Below are positions 18,601-26,133 of a stretch of 64,000 nucleotides of DNA, piece by piece (positions within the stretch are counted from its first letter, which is position 1; every line of letters starts with the position of its first letter). Both the position numbers and the translations under genes were made by a program. The notes beneath the pieces were generated by a model. That model ran no database searches. It was not told where the DNA came from and saw only the letters and a program-made list of their open reading frames with translations. This stretch comes from Sphingorhabdus sp. (GTDB lineage Bacteria > Pseudomonadota > Alphaproteobacteria > Sphingomonadales > Sphingomonadaceae), in assembly GCA_028279555.1 (NCBI GenBank), contig JANQNO010000007.1, positions 1-64,000 of the forward strand. Reading direction: 5' to 3'.

Positions 18601-19303
18601 CATTGCCGAACAGGAAGAGGTTGCGATTGTTGAGAGACGTAAGCGCGCCTAGCATATTCTCGGCCGACTTGCGGCGCCAGTCGATACCGAAGGAAGCACC
18701 GGTCGTGCCGCTGCCGCTCCGGCCATAACCGGTAATATTCACATGATAGCCCGTGCCGGTCGTGTCATCGATCGCGCCGGGATCAGGAAGCGGCGAGAAG
18801 AGAAGCGCCCATGTCGGGATATTCTGCGCAGGTGTATCAAGCGTCGCAATAGCGATATCGGCCTCGAGGAAACCGAGGGCCGCTGGATCAGCGAGCGACC
18901 GAGGATCATAGGCTACACGGCTGATGTTATAGACAAAAAGATCCGGGTTGGATTGGAAACCGCCAATCCAGCTAAGAAATCCTGGGAGCGAATTGCCCTG
19001 AAAGGAAAAGGCCGACTGAATGACTGGACCATAGTCACTTTCAGGACGGTCATTCACGCAGTGCGCCGCGAAGAGAACGGTCCGCGGGTTAATGAGCGTA
19101 CCGGTACAGACAAAGCCGTCATTGCGGAAAAATTGCCCAACGCCATTTACGCTGTCTTCCGGATCGCTGATGTCGGCCGGCGTGAAATTGTCATTCGGCA
19201 CAATTGCATTGGCCGGAGCGGTCATCGCCATGGCGGCTATGGTGCCAACGGCAGCAGAACGGAGGAGAACGGAGCGCACGCGGCGCGAAGTTGGATTGGT
19301 CAT
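15671..19303 (-). CDS. Autotransporter with trypsin-like serine protease passenger
   Basis: 1210 residues from MTNPTSRRVR; the frame is open further upstream, but a Sec signal peptide (about 1-33, ending APANA) begins here. The passenger starts with an S1 trypsin-fold domain with triad His81 (AAHC), Asp149 (EADIAIATLD) and Ser278 (GGDSGGP). A long acidic Glu/Ala/Pro-rich linker follows (about 460-620), then a short beta-helical autotransporter-associated repeat region (about 640-800), a linker, and a C-terminal type V beta-barrel ending in the canonical aromatic residue (VTFRF). It is probably a surface-bound or secreted protease acting on host or environmental protein, or processing itself. 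It is a single-gene unit with its own terminator. Confidence 0.93.
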   Translation of the reverse strand: MTNPTSRRVRSVLLRSAAVGTIAAMAMTAPANAIVPNDNFTPADISDPEDSVNGVGQFFRNDGFVCTGTLINPRTVLFAAHCVNDRPESDYGPVIQSAFSFQGNSLPGFLSWIGGFQSNPDLFVYNISRVAYDPRSLADPAALGFLEADIAIATLDTPAQNIPTWALLFSPLPDPGAIDDTTGTGYHVNITGYGRSGSGTTGASFGIDWRRKSAENMLGALTSLNNRNLFLFGNAFGDLPQVLYHLDFDDPNKTNPFDFNLYKDEPLEREGTTAGGDSGGPLILDAANNALAANAGEDLQIGVLSGGSRFFGAQVFSSYGTNSFYQPLFPYWDYIVATSPYRYVSAVAGDGNWEDPNHWQTDLDPAFRIIDANGNVVNGLPTTLGGGPEQAAPEFGEVCFDPEGDNPGDECQDLATGNLTPPARNIADNIVDGRAQVDPDLLVSAAAPNSNTAESVTQEAVSAAEPSTTVEAANAAGPETVQDAPQPALAGGNDAGEAPVAVAAVSGSPGTRSGMIMGAENQSHNDGNAMILGGEQAPHTGVEMAEDSPHADGGAEMAEEEPQASDGGSPEFTDTANPAPTLDNGLPGATGFVPDNVNDDVGGGVQGRYFEVTLNQAGTTTLSSARTIDRLNVGGAAALNIAAGASLTMENDINQTGGRIIVDGDIASAFDYTIFSGMLSGSGTVTSPFTTSIAGMIAPGTMGTIGTLNFDGNLILASGSALLIDLGASGNSDLITVTGEANVGGNVAFAPVAGFNSRVTSNYQILTAAGGVTGTFIETDMSAILRAQYFYTGTAVNVRIRPQTYLSAVQQGNDVQTSYARLMDRNRTATGFDDLYAFLDFADQATIQATFDSWAPTTETTIMSLANAMWNNSANFVAGRQNAASRYDNGGTVATIGNPMRMASMAVGGQIARASDAANSSAENKYDGGINEDTAIYLAGGYIDGEAQSMPLGNPNEQINEDFDGFYLAGGIERYLSDKSMIGFAAYYSDLDANAALGQQATGKIFSGSLYGQFGLVENWYLDGAITYGRMDLTTTRNVALGATPFTLRTDDDTSIFGAELGLTKQFKTKTGGIISPGISLRYAKADLDPVTETGGGPALAINRNDYESLQGRLGIEFKSNPEKKLQFRLSANAVYEYDNAADFVTANFVGGIGAFAPFRLAEDDRAWGEFGVGMSYNSGNVSLYVSADSTLARDNAQNQVYSAGVTFRF

Positions 19304-20156
19304 AATTTTCCCTGTCCCTAGATCAACAATATAAAACGCGACCTCATTTTGTCTTACGCGTCCTTTTTGGATGGTTCGGTCATAGCGAAATTTACATGGC
19401 TGCCAAGGGGAGCAAGCCTTTTTTAACCATAGAGTCACCAAAACAGCACAGTAGAGGCCTGAATCTGTTTGAATTGATGCTTTCTAGCGCTCTTTGGCAA
19501 CCCGATTCACGGCGGCAAACTCCCGTTACATTTCGTGATAAGCGTCAAATTGGCTTCGGGACAGGAAAGCGGATTCGCGGTCAGCATCGTCGCTTTGAAA
19601 AAGCGGTATGGATATGTTCACCGCCTGGTCGACCGTCGATGCCAAAGACGGTGGACTTGGCTGCGCCAACTTTTCCGCAAGGCAAAAGTTCAATTTTTTT
19701 GATCTACCCCCTTGCGCGAAATTCAACCTCTAGGAACTCCATGCGTCGCTGCGTTGCAGCAAAAAATGGGGTGCGACGAAGCGAATCAGAAGAGCGATAA
19801 AATGAGTGGCAGATTTACCATTTACCCCCTTGCGTTTCAAAATGATTGAGGCACTATAGGTAGCGGTCGGCCATTGGGGGCATACCTACAAATTGTGTTT
19901 CTTGCCGCAGAGGCTGTTTCTGTGGACAGGATTGTTTTCCCCGGTGACAAGTTGGGGATAACGCAAAAATTTTGCCCCTTCTGACCGAAAAAAATGCTAT
20001 CAGGGGTGGTTCATGCCCCGAGTCGAACATGATGTGAACATCGGCGGGAAGTAACGGCTTCCATCTCGGGTGATTGCATCGCTTTGGAAAAACGGTTCTG
20101 GTGGTCGGGGTGACCGCGCTTCAGGGCCTCGAGTTGAAACGGGAGCAGGAGTTAAA
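19304..20156. other. Divergent intergenic region between autotransporter and nrdA
   Basis: About 850 nt without a convincing gene. Several short open frames exist, but none has a good start, ribosome site or protein-like composition. The region is less GC-rich than its surroundings and must hold the promoters for both flanking genes. A partial dyad ACAAATTGTGT at 19888-19898 weakly recalls half of an NrdR box but does not match well enough to call. Confidence 0.6.
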
Positions 20157-22196
20157 ATGGAATTCAGGGATACGGGCCGGGAAAGTGACGGAGATATAAT
20201 GACTGACGTGCTGGAACTGGATGCACCAAAAACAAAAAAGCCGAAAAGCGAAAAGAAGGCGGGCAAGAAGAAAATGGCGGACAAGGTGAAATCGGAAACA
20301 CCGGCCGAGACCGCTCCAGCTAAGGTAAAGAAGCCGGCACCGGACAGCAAGAAGGTCAACAAGCGCCGTTTTGCCATCGAGACCGATGCGTCGCGCGACG
20401 ATCTGCTCACCGAATTTGGCAAGGAAACGCTCAAAGATCGCTATCTGCTGCCTGACGAGAGTTTTCAGGATCTCTTTGCGCGCGTTGCCGACGCCTATGC
20501 CGATGACGGCGATCATGCACAGCGGCTCTATGACTATATCTCGCGGCTCTGGTTCATGCCGGCAACGCCTGTCCTGTCCAATGGCGGCACGGGCCGCGGC
20601 CTGCCGATCAGTTGCTACCTGAATTCGGTGGATGACAGCCTGGGCGGCATCGTCAATACCTGGAACGAGAATGTCTGGCTCGCCTCGCGCGGCGGCGGCA
20701 TTGGCACCTATTGGGGCAGCGTGCGCGGCATTGGCGAGCCGGTCGGCCTCAATGGCAAGACCAGCGGCATCATCCCCTTTGTGCGGGTGATGGACAGCCT
20801 GACGCTCGCCATCAGCCAAGGCAGTCTGCGCCGGGGCAGCGCCGCCTGCTATCTCGATATCGATCATCCGGAGATCGAGGAATTCCTCGAAATCCGCAAA
20901 CCCTCTGGCGACTTCAACCGTAAAGCGCTCAACCTGCATCACGGCGTGCTCATCACCGATGAATTCATGGAAGCCGTGCGCGAGGGCGCGGAATTCGATC
21001 TCAAATCGCCAAAAACCGGCGAAGTGCGCGGCACCGTCGATGCCCGCTCGCTTTTCCAGAAGCTGGTCGAGACGCGGCTGGCCACCGGCGAGCCCTATAT
21101 CGTCTTTGCCGATACGGTGAACAACAATATGCCCAAGCATCATCGCGATCTGGGCCTCAAAGTATCCACCTCTAACCTGTGCAGCGAGATCACCCTGCCG
21201 ACGGGCAAGGATCATCTTGGTGCGGACCGCACGGCCGTCTGCTGCCTCTCCTCGCTCAATCTTGAAAAATGGGACGAGTGGAGCGTCGAGAAAGGCTTCA
21301 TCGAGGATGTCATGCGCATGCTCGACAATGTGCTCTCCGATTTTATCGAACGCGCGCCAGATGAAATGGCGCGGGCGAAATATAGCGCGGCACGCGAACG
21401 CAGCGTCGGCCTCGGCGTGATGGGCTTCCACAGCTTCCTGCAGGCGCGCGGGCTTGGCTTCGAAAGCGCGCTGGCCAAATCCTGGAACCTCAAAATCTTC
21501 AAGCATATCCGCGCGCAGGTCGACGAGGCATCGATGATGCTGGCCACCGAGCGCGGCCCTTGCCCCGATGCCGAGGATCAGGGCGTGATGGAACGCTTCA
21601 GCTGCAAGATGGCGATCGCGCCGACCGCATCGATCAGCATCATCTGCGGCGGCACATCGGCCTGTATCGAGCCGATCCCGGCCAATATCTATACGCACAA
21701 GACGCTGTCGGGCAGCTTCATTGTCAAGAATCCCTATCTTGAAAAACTGCTCACCGAGAAATCGAAGGACACGACCAATGTCTGGAATTCGATTCTCGAA
21801 AAGGGCGGCAGCGTGCAGCATCTCGATTTCCTCTCATCCGAGGAGAAGGATAGCTTCAAGACCAGCTTCGAGATCGATCAGCGCTGGCTGCTCGAACTCG
21901 CCGCCGACCGCGCGCCCTATATCGATCAGGCGCAGTCGCTGAACCTCTTCATCCCTGCCGATGTCGAGAAATGGGATCTGCTGATGCTCCACTTCCGCGC
22001 CTGGGAGCTGGGCATCAAGTCGCTCTATTATCTGCGCAGTAAATCGATGCAGCGCGCGGGCTTTGCCGGCAGCGAGGAGAAGACAGATGAACTCTCCGGC
22101 GGCGTCGAGGCGGATAACACGCTCGATCCCAAAACGGTCGAGCTGATGACCACGCAGGGCACCACCGATTATGACGAGTGCCTGGCGTGTCAGTAG
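20157..22196 (+). CDS. nrdA: Ribonucleoside-diphosphate reductase class I alpha subunit
   Basis: 679 residues from the ATG at 20157 (preceded by AGGAG); ATG at 20199 (MTDVLELDAPK, also with GGAG) is nearly as good. It reduces ribonucleotides to deoxyribonucleotides. Seen: active-site block STSNLCSEITLP (the Asn-Cys-Glu triad of the thiyl site), PTASISIICGGTSACIEP near the C-terminus, and the terminal ECLACQ Cys pair that re-reduces the active site. The first 55 residues are a Lys/Ala/Pro-rich tail and no ATP-cone is recognisable, so dATP feedback through a cone seems absent. nrdB lies 529 nt downstream, with an HNH gene between. Confidence 0.95.
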   Translation: MEFRDTGRESDGDIMTDVLELDAPKTKKPKSEKKAGKKKMADKVKSETPAETAPAKVKKPAPDSKKVNKRRFAIETDASRDDLLTEFGKETLKDRYLLPDESFQDLFARVADAYADDGDHAQRLYDYISRLWFMPATPVLSNGGTGRGLPISCYLNSVDDSLGGIVNTWNENVWLASRGGGIGTYWGSVRGIGEPVGLNGKTSGIIPFVRVMDSLTLAISQGSLRRGSAACYLDIDHPEIEEFLEIRKPSGDFNRKALNLHHGVLITDEFMEAVREGAEFDLKSPKTGEVRGTVDARSLFQKLVETRLATGEPYIVFADTVNNNMPKHHRDLGLKVSTSNLCSEITLPTGKDHLGADRTAVCCLSSLNLEKWDEWSVEKGFIEDVMRMLDNVLSDFIERAPDEMARAKYSAARERSVGLGVMGFHSFLQARGLGFESALAKSWNLKIFKHIRAQVDEASMMLATERGPCPDAEDQGVMERFSCKMAIAPTASISIICGGTSACIEPIPANIYTHKTLSGSFIVKNPYLEKLLTEKSKDTTNVWNSILEKGGSVQHLDFLSSEEKDSFKTSFEIDQRWLLELAADRAPYIDQAQSLNLFIPADVEKWDLLMLHFRAWELGIKSLYYLRSKSMQRAGFAGSEEKTDELSGGVEADNTLDPKTVELMTTQGTTDYDECLACQ

Positions 22197-22207
22197 TTTC
22201 GATCAAA

Positions 22208-22224
22208 GTGGTACTTTGACCGAG
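22208..22224 (+). repeat. Short copy of a dispersed intergenic repeat
   Basis: GTGGTACTTTGACCGAG lies 11 nt after the nrdA stop and matches 15 of 17 bases of 23816-23832, which follows nrdB. It looks like the 3' end of the longer repeat seen at 23789-23834. Confidence 0.45.
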
Positions 22225-22237
22225 TTTGGAGAATGAA

Positions 22238-22552
22238 ATGAGTATGTTTGGTAGAGGTATAGGCAGCGGCCTACTTGGAGAGGAAAGAAAGCGCGCTGCT
22301 TGGTCAAGATGTCGCGCACTCACCGTTTGGGAAAAAATCCCCTTGGGTTACGGCGACTTTCGAGTTGACGACTATGGGAATATCATTCGGTGGGAAGACT
22401 ATGGTAATACCAATTCCGAATATGGTTGGGAAATAGACCATATTCACCCGTCCGCTCTTGGGGGTAGCGATAGATATGCCAACCTTAGGGCATTGCACTT
22501 TAGAACAAACAGAAGCCTAGGAGGGCAACTTAACGCCCTTTTGGGGAGATAA
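22238..22552 (+). CDS. Small free-standing HNH endonuclease between nrdA and nrdB
   Basis: 104 residues from ATG 22238, with GGAG 6 nt upstream. The C-terminal half carries an HNH core, WEIDHIHPSALGGSD (Asp-His), ANLRALHF and RTNRSLGG, preceded by the aromatic strand DDYGNIIRWEDYG. The last His of the classical motif appears as Asn (HNN variant), which is common in the family. Codon use is visibly AT-richer than in nrdA and nrdB, suggesting acquisition. The position between the two reductase genes parallels the T-even phage homing endonuclease MobE. It is followed by two GC-rich hairpins (22561-22596 and 22672-22690). Confidence 0.82.
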   Translation: MSMFGRGIGSGLLGEERKRAAWSRCRALTVWEKIPLGYGDFRVDDYGNIIRWEDYGNTNSEYGWEIDHIHPSALGGSDRYANLRALHFRTNRSLGGQLNALLGR

Positions 22553-22560
22553 GTAATTTG

Positions 22561-22596
22561 CCCTTCCCCCCAAGAAACAAATGGCTTGGGGAAGGG
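22561..22596. repeat. Hairpin after the HNH gene
   Basis: CCCTTCCCCCCAAG (22561-22574) pairs with CTTGGGGAAGGG (22585-22596), twelve pairs with a 2-nt bulge and a 10-nt loop. It begins 9 nt after the HNH stop. No T run follows on the plus strand, so this may be a REP-like palindrome or an mRNA-processing or stabilising hairpin. Confidence 0.55.
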
Positions 22597-22671
22597 TTGG
22601 GATGGGGGCCTGATGCGCAAGCGTCAGCAAAAAAGACTAGGCTGTCTTTGTTTGGTGCCCCCACCTCCCGT

Positions 22672-22690
22672 CCTCCCCACAAGGGGGAGG
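22672..22690. repeat. Second GC-rich hairpin before nrdB
   Basis: CCTCCCC (22672-22678) pairs with GGGGAGG (22684-22690) around a short ACAAG loop, 36 nt before the nrdB start. Together with 22561-22596 it makes a 173-nt, hairpin-bearing gap between HNH and nrdB. Confidence 0.45.
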
Positions 22691-22725
22691 AGGCTAAAAG
22701 ACAATTGGAAATTGGAGTCTGTTGA

Positions 22726-23775
22726 ATGTCACTTTTGGAATCGCGCAAATCCTACAAGCCCTTTGAATATCCCTGGGCCTATGATTTCTGGAAGCGGCAG
22801 CAGCAGATTCACTGGCTGCCCGAGGAAGTGCCGCTGGGCGAGGATTGCCGCGACTGGGCGCAGAAAATCTCCGAGCATGAGCGCAACCTGCTCACGCAGA
22901 TCTTCCGCTTCTTCACCCAGGCCGATGTCGAGGTGCAGGATTGCTATCACGATAAATATGGCCGCGTCTTCAAACCCACCGAAGTCAAAATGATGCTTAC
23001 CGCCTTCAGCAATATGGAGACGGTGCATATCGCCGCCTATTCGCATTTGCTCGACACGATCGGCATGCCCGAAACCGAATATTCGGCCTTCCTCGAATAT
23101 GAAGAGATGGCCGACAAATGCAGCTATATGCATGAATTCGGCGTCGATAATGACGAGGATATCGCCCGCACGCTCGCCATGTTCGGCGGCTTTACAGAGG
23201 GCGTGCAGCTCTTCGCCAGCTTTGCGATGCTGATGAACTTCCCGCGTTTCAACAAGATGAAGGGCATGGGGCAGATCGTCAGCTGGTCGGTGCGCGACGA
23301 AAGCCTTCACTGCGAAGGCATCACGCGCCTCTTCCACGCCTTCACCGAAGAGCGCGACTGCCTGACCAAGGCGGTGAAGGAAGACATCATCGATTGCTGT
23401 CAGAAGGTCGTGCGGCTTGAGGATAATTTCATCGATCTCGCCTTCGAGATGGGCCCCGTGCCCGGCATGACGGCGAAGGAAATCAAGCGCTATATCCGCT
23501 ATATCGCCGACTGGCGCCTGTCGCAGCTCGGCCTCTCGCCCGTCTATATGGTCGATGAGCATCCGCTGCCCTGGCTCGCGCCGCTCCTCAATGGCGTTGA
23601 GCATGCCAATTTCTTCGAGACCCGCGCGACGGAATACTCGAAAGCCTCGACGCGCGGCGACTGGAACGAGGTATGGGGCGCCTTCGACAAGCGCAAGAAG
23701 GCGGTCGCCAACGAAGACGAAGCGGCCGACGAGGGCGAGGATATGTTCGAAGCCGCAGGAGTCGCGGCGGAGTAA
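22726..23775 (+). CDS. nrdB: Ribonucleoside-diphosphate reductase class I beta subunit
   Basis: 349 residues. This is the metal and radical-bearing subunit. Ligand motifs: Glu98 and His101 in NMETVHIAAYSHLL, with Tyr105 at the E-plus-7 position that matches the radical tyrosine of class Ia enzymes; the FTEGVQLF Glu; and RDESLHCEG with the Glu and His pair. The C-terminal tail is acidic (EDEAADEGEDMFEAAG), as expected for docking to NrdA. No ATP-cone is seen at the N-terminus. It is probably transcribed with nrdA through the inserted HNH gene, or from a promoter in the 173-nt gap. Confidence 0.95.
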   Translation: MSLLESRKSYKPFEYPWAYDFWKRQQQIHWLPEEVPLGEDCRDWAQKISEHERNLLTQIFRFFTQADVEVQDCYHDKYGRVFKPTEVKMMLTAFSNMETVHIAAYSHLLDTIGMPETEYSAFLEYEEMADKCSYMHEFGVDNDEDIARTLAMFGGFTEGVQLFASFAMLMNFPRFNKMKGMGQIVSWSVRDESLHCEGITRLFHAFTEERDCLTKAVKEDIIDCCQKVVRLEDNFIDLAFEMGPVPGMTAKEIKRYIRYIADWRLSQLGLSPVYMVDEHPLPWLAPLLNGVEHANFFETRATEYSKASTRGDWNEVWGAFDKRKKAVANEDEAADEGEDMFEAAGVAAE

Positions 23776-23788
23776 CGGGGTTTGGGGC

Positions 23789-23834
23789 GAAAGCCTGTCC
23801 TGAACTTGTTTCAGGGTAGTACTTTGGCCGAGGA
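23789..23834 (+). repeat. Dispersed intergenic repeat, copy after nrdB
   Basis: The segment starting AAAGCCTGTCCTGAAC and ending TTTGGCCGAGGAT aligns at about 74 percent (34 of 46) with the complement of 26043-26090. It lies just after the nrdB stop and before the DUF3800 gene. This type of short unit is common in sphingomonad intergenic DNA. Confidence 0.55.
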
Positions 23835-23936
23835 TTTTCAGAGCGGAAAATCGCCTGAGATAAAATAGAGTTTTCTGGAAACTGGTTGGGCTGGAAAACA
23901 CAAAACATATTATATTGATTACAATGAATAAATTGA

Positions 23937-24791
23937 ATGACCCAGCGCTACATTATCTATTGTGACGAGTCAGACACCAAAGGCCGCTTCTATTCCCACT
24001 TCTATGGTGGCATCATAATCGATGCTGCTAAACAGCAAGCAATTCAAGATGAGTTGCAAGATGTCAAAAATGAACTGAATATATTTGATGGTGAGATGAA
24101 GTGGCAGCGCATTACAGCGCCTTATACCGATAAATATATTGACTTTGTGAATTCAGTTTTCGACATAATAGATAGAGGCGATATCAAAGCCCGAATCATG
24201 TTCACCCAAAATCGTTATGTCCCTTATCTCGACGATTATCAGATAGATAATGAGTATTTTCTATTATATTATCAATTCATCAAGCATGCTTTCGGCCTAC
24301 AATTCTCAACGCCAGCTGATGGCACCGCCAGCGCGGCAATTTTGCTTGATGATATTCCACATAATCGAGAAAAGCTGGAAGAATTCAAACGCTATATGTC
24401 CAGCTTGTCAGATTACCCGGTTTGGCGGCGCGCTGGCTTTTCTATCAATGCCGAAGACATAACAGATGTCGATTCAAAAAAGCACAACATTTTGCAGGCT
24501 CTAGATGTAATTTTGGGCGGGATACAATCGAGGTTGAACGAGAAACATACCAAACCTATTCCTCCGGCCAAACGCCGCACAAAAAGAGCAAGGGCAAAGG
24601 AGCAAGTTTATAAGGCGATAAAGGATAGAATTTTTTCTATCTATCCAAATTTCAATGTTGGCAACTCAACTGGTCAGGCCAATGGCCCTCAAGACCGGTT
24701 TCATCACCCATACCGTCATTGGTTATTCATTCCCAACGGCGCCAAAATCGATCAAAAGCGAACCAAGAAAGCAGCAGGTGTAAGAAAATGA
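23937..24791 (+). CDS. DUF3800 domain protein
   Basis: 284 residues. It opens with RYIIYCDESDTKGRFYSHFYGG, the acidic beta-strand start typical of DUF3800 (a predicted RNase H-like fold), with the later acidic ILLDDIPHN strand and the Asp near DVDSKKHNILQALDVIL. The C-terminus is basic. DUF3800 proteins are frequent in phages and genomic islands, and some are linked with defence, but the function is not established. The gene is clearly AT-richer than nrdB and is preceded by a dispersed repeat, both consistent with acquisition. Cleavage activity is an inference only. Confidence 0.82.
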   Translation: MTQRYIIYCDESDTKGRFYSHFYGGIIIDAAKQQAIQDELQDVKNELNIFDGEMKWQRITAPYTDKYIDFVNSVFDIIDRGDIKARIMFTQNRYVPYLDDYQIDNEYFLLYYQFIKHAFGLQFSTPADGTASAAILLDDIPHNREKLEEFKRYMSSLSDYPVWRRAGFSINAEDITDVDSKKHNILQALDVILGGIQSRLNEKHTKPIPPAKRRTKRARAKEQVYKAIKDRIFSIYPNFNVGNSTGQANGPQDRFHHPYRHWLFIPNGAKIDQKRTKKAAGVRK

Positions 24792-25314
24792 CCCCACACA
24801 AACCTAATAACACCTCTCGCAGAGCGTGAGGTTTCGATTTGCGCAGGGCCAAATTAAGCATAAACATTTTTTCACAAAACAACACTACAAATTGTGGCTC
24901 TGACTCAAATTATACACAATTTATCGACAAGTTTGCCAACAATCGACCAAGTCGAGATTCCAGTTAGGCCCTGCTGAGAAAAAGAGCTTTGGCCATAATG
25001 CGGAGTGACGAATGGCCATTTGTTTCAGCAATGCTCCGCCCCCCCCCCCTTCCAATCCATAACCCAATCCGCTAACCCGTTCTTGCAATGCGCAAACTCG
25101 CATTGTGAGGCATGGTAACCTCACCACAACGCAAGCTCTGGTCGATAGATATATCGGCCGGGTGGCCGTTACGTATGTCCAGGGCTTCGCCTAAAGGTGC
25201 GGCGCTCTGTGCTTGCGCGGAGTTACCATCCCCGGCTTTTCGGCCCGTCGCCATCCCGACATCGCCAATGCCGGCCATGCCTCTTCACTTTAAGGCCGAA
25301 GGGGCAGCCGGCAG
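24792..25314. other. Gene-poor gap after DUF3800 with hairpins and a poly-C tract
   Basis: Contains a candidate terminator hairpin ACCTC-T-CGC/GCG-T-GAGGT (24812-24832), an AT-rich stretch to about 24960, a run of 11 C (25039-25049), a CAATGCG/CGCATTG hairpin (25086-25105) and then normal-GC sequence. A 68-codon frame (25112-25318) is open but does not look like a protein I know. Possibly a junction between acquired and resident DNA. Confidence 0.5.
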
Positions 25315-25479
25315 ATGAAGCATTTCCTGTTATTTGTGATCGACAGCGCCGGGCAGATCCGCGCCCGCTGGCGCGCATGGAACCGGCAGCTCGGAAAGCT
25401 CCTCGTGATAGAGGTCGCCTTCCTGATCCTCATCGTCCCCTATCTGCTCTTCCGCTGGCTTTTGGTGGACATTTACTGA
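25315..25479 (+). CDS. Small single-pass membrane protein (54 residues)
   Basis: Starts MKHFLLFVIDSAGQIRARWR, with a basic N-terminal half and one transmembrane helix at about 32-51 (EVAFLILIVPYLLFRWLLV). The basic-then-helix layout suggests an N-in inner-membrane anchor. The ribosome site is weak (GGGGCAGCCGGCAG). It is independent of both neighbours. No family is recognised; it is supported by composition and a complete hydrophobic helix only. Confidence 0.5.
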   Translation: MKHFLLFVIDSAGQIRARWRAWNRQLGKLLVIEVAFLILIVPYLLFRWLLVDIY

Positions 25480-25634
25480 GCCGGTCGTTCCTTCTCCGTT
25501 ACCCAAGATTTGATCCGCACAATTGTGATCCCCAGACTTGATCTGGGGTCCAGAATCCAAATGCAGACATTCCGGAAGTCAAACCCCCTTCTTCCATTTT
25601 CTTCTGTTTCTTCCGTGTTGTCTTCCATCGCGCT

Positions 25635-25979
25635 CTACCCCCGAACCACTATTTCAATGGCATCAACAGGCACATTGAAATTTGCAGCCAGCCCCTGCTT
25701 GGCCTGATCGATTGTCAGCTTCCTGACCGGCTTTTCCGTTCCACCCGCTACATAGTCGAATGAGACAGTTTCGTTGGCTATGTCGACATTCGTTGATTTC
25801 CACCCTGCCAATTCCCAGGATTTGCTTTGTCCCCGCCCCTGATTGGCCCACCATGCCGGATATTGGCGGGCACTTTCGGGCAGCGGCACGCCAATGACGC
25901 GTTCGACCTCTTCAAAAGTCGCGTCCCATCGATTGCCTTTCACTTTGGTGAGATGTTCCGTCAGCTTCTGATATTTCAT
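25635..25979 (-). CDS. DUF7662-type small protein
   Basis: 114 residues from MKYQKLTEHL, with AGGAG 8 nt before the ATG. The pattern KYQKLTEHL, WDATFEEVERVIGVPLPESA and YPAWWANQ is a recurring small alphaproteobacterial domain of unknown function that I know as DUF7662; it often appears alone or fused to DNA-related domains. The longer open frame to 26051 is not conserved. The gene is monocistronic in this context, between the 54-residue gene (convergent) and the PilZ gene (divergent). Confidence 0.72.
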   Translation of the reverse strand: MKYQKLTEHLTKVKGNRWDATFEEVERVIGVPLPESARQYPAWWANQGRGQSKSWELAGWKSTNVDIANETVSFDYVAGGTEKPVRKLTIDQAKQGLAANFNVPVDAIEIVVRG

Positions 25980-26042
25980 AATATAGTCTCCTAATCGGAG
26001 ACCGTATAAATTATACATATAACATATGTCAATATTAATTTT

Positions 26043-26090
26043 CAACCTCAATCAAAGCTCCACCCTTCGACATGCTCAGGACAGGCTTTT
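26043..26090 (-). repeat. Dispersed intergenic repeat, copy in reverse orientation
   Basis: Read on the minus strand this begins AAAAGCCTGTCCTGAGC, continues with ATGTCGAAGGGTGGAGC and ends TTTGATTGAGG. It is related to 23789-23834 and lies between the DUF7662 and PilZ genes. Confidence 0.55.
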
Positions 26091-26133
26091 GATCGAAAGG
26101 AAATCTTCACCCCGCGCTGTTACAGCAGATTAC

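Noticed and set aside
19888-19898. Possible NrdR half-box before nrdA
   Set aside because: ACAAATTGTGT does not match the full NrdR consensus and no second box at the right spacing was seen.
20121-21821. A 566-codon open frame antisense to nrdA
   Set aside because: It mirrors a strongly conserved gene, has no recognisable motifs, and arises from GC-rich third positions. The same applies to long antisense frames at 16304-17839, 22729-23901 and 41725-43158.
25039-25049. Run of eleven C as a phase-variation tract
   Set aside because: It does not lie in a coding region or a recognisable promoter; an assembly-sensitive homopolymer is the simpler view.
25112-25318. 68-codon frame whose stop overlaps the start of the 54-residue membrane protein
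   Set aside because: Cys/Pro/Ala-rich composition unlike a folded protein, no good ribosome site, and it crosses the boundary of the hairpin-rich gap.
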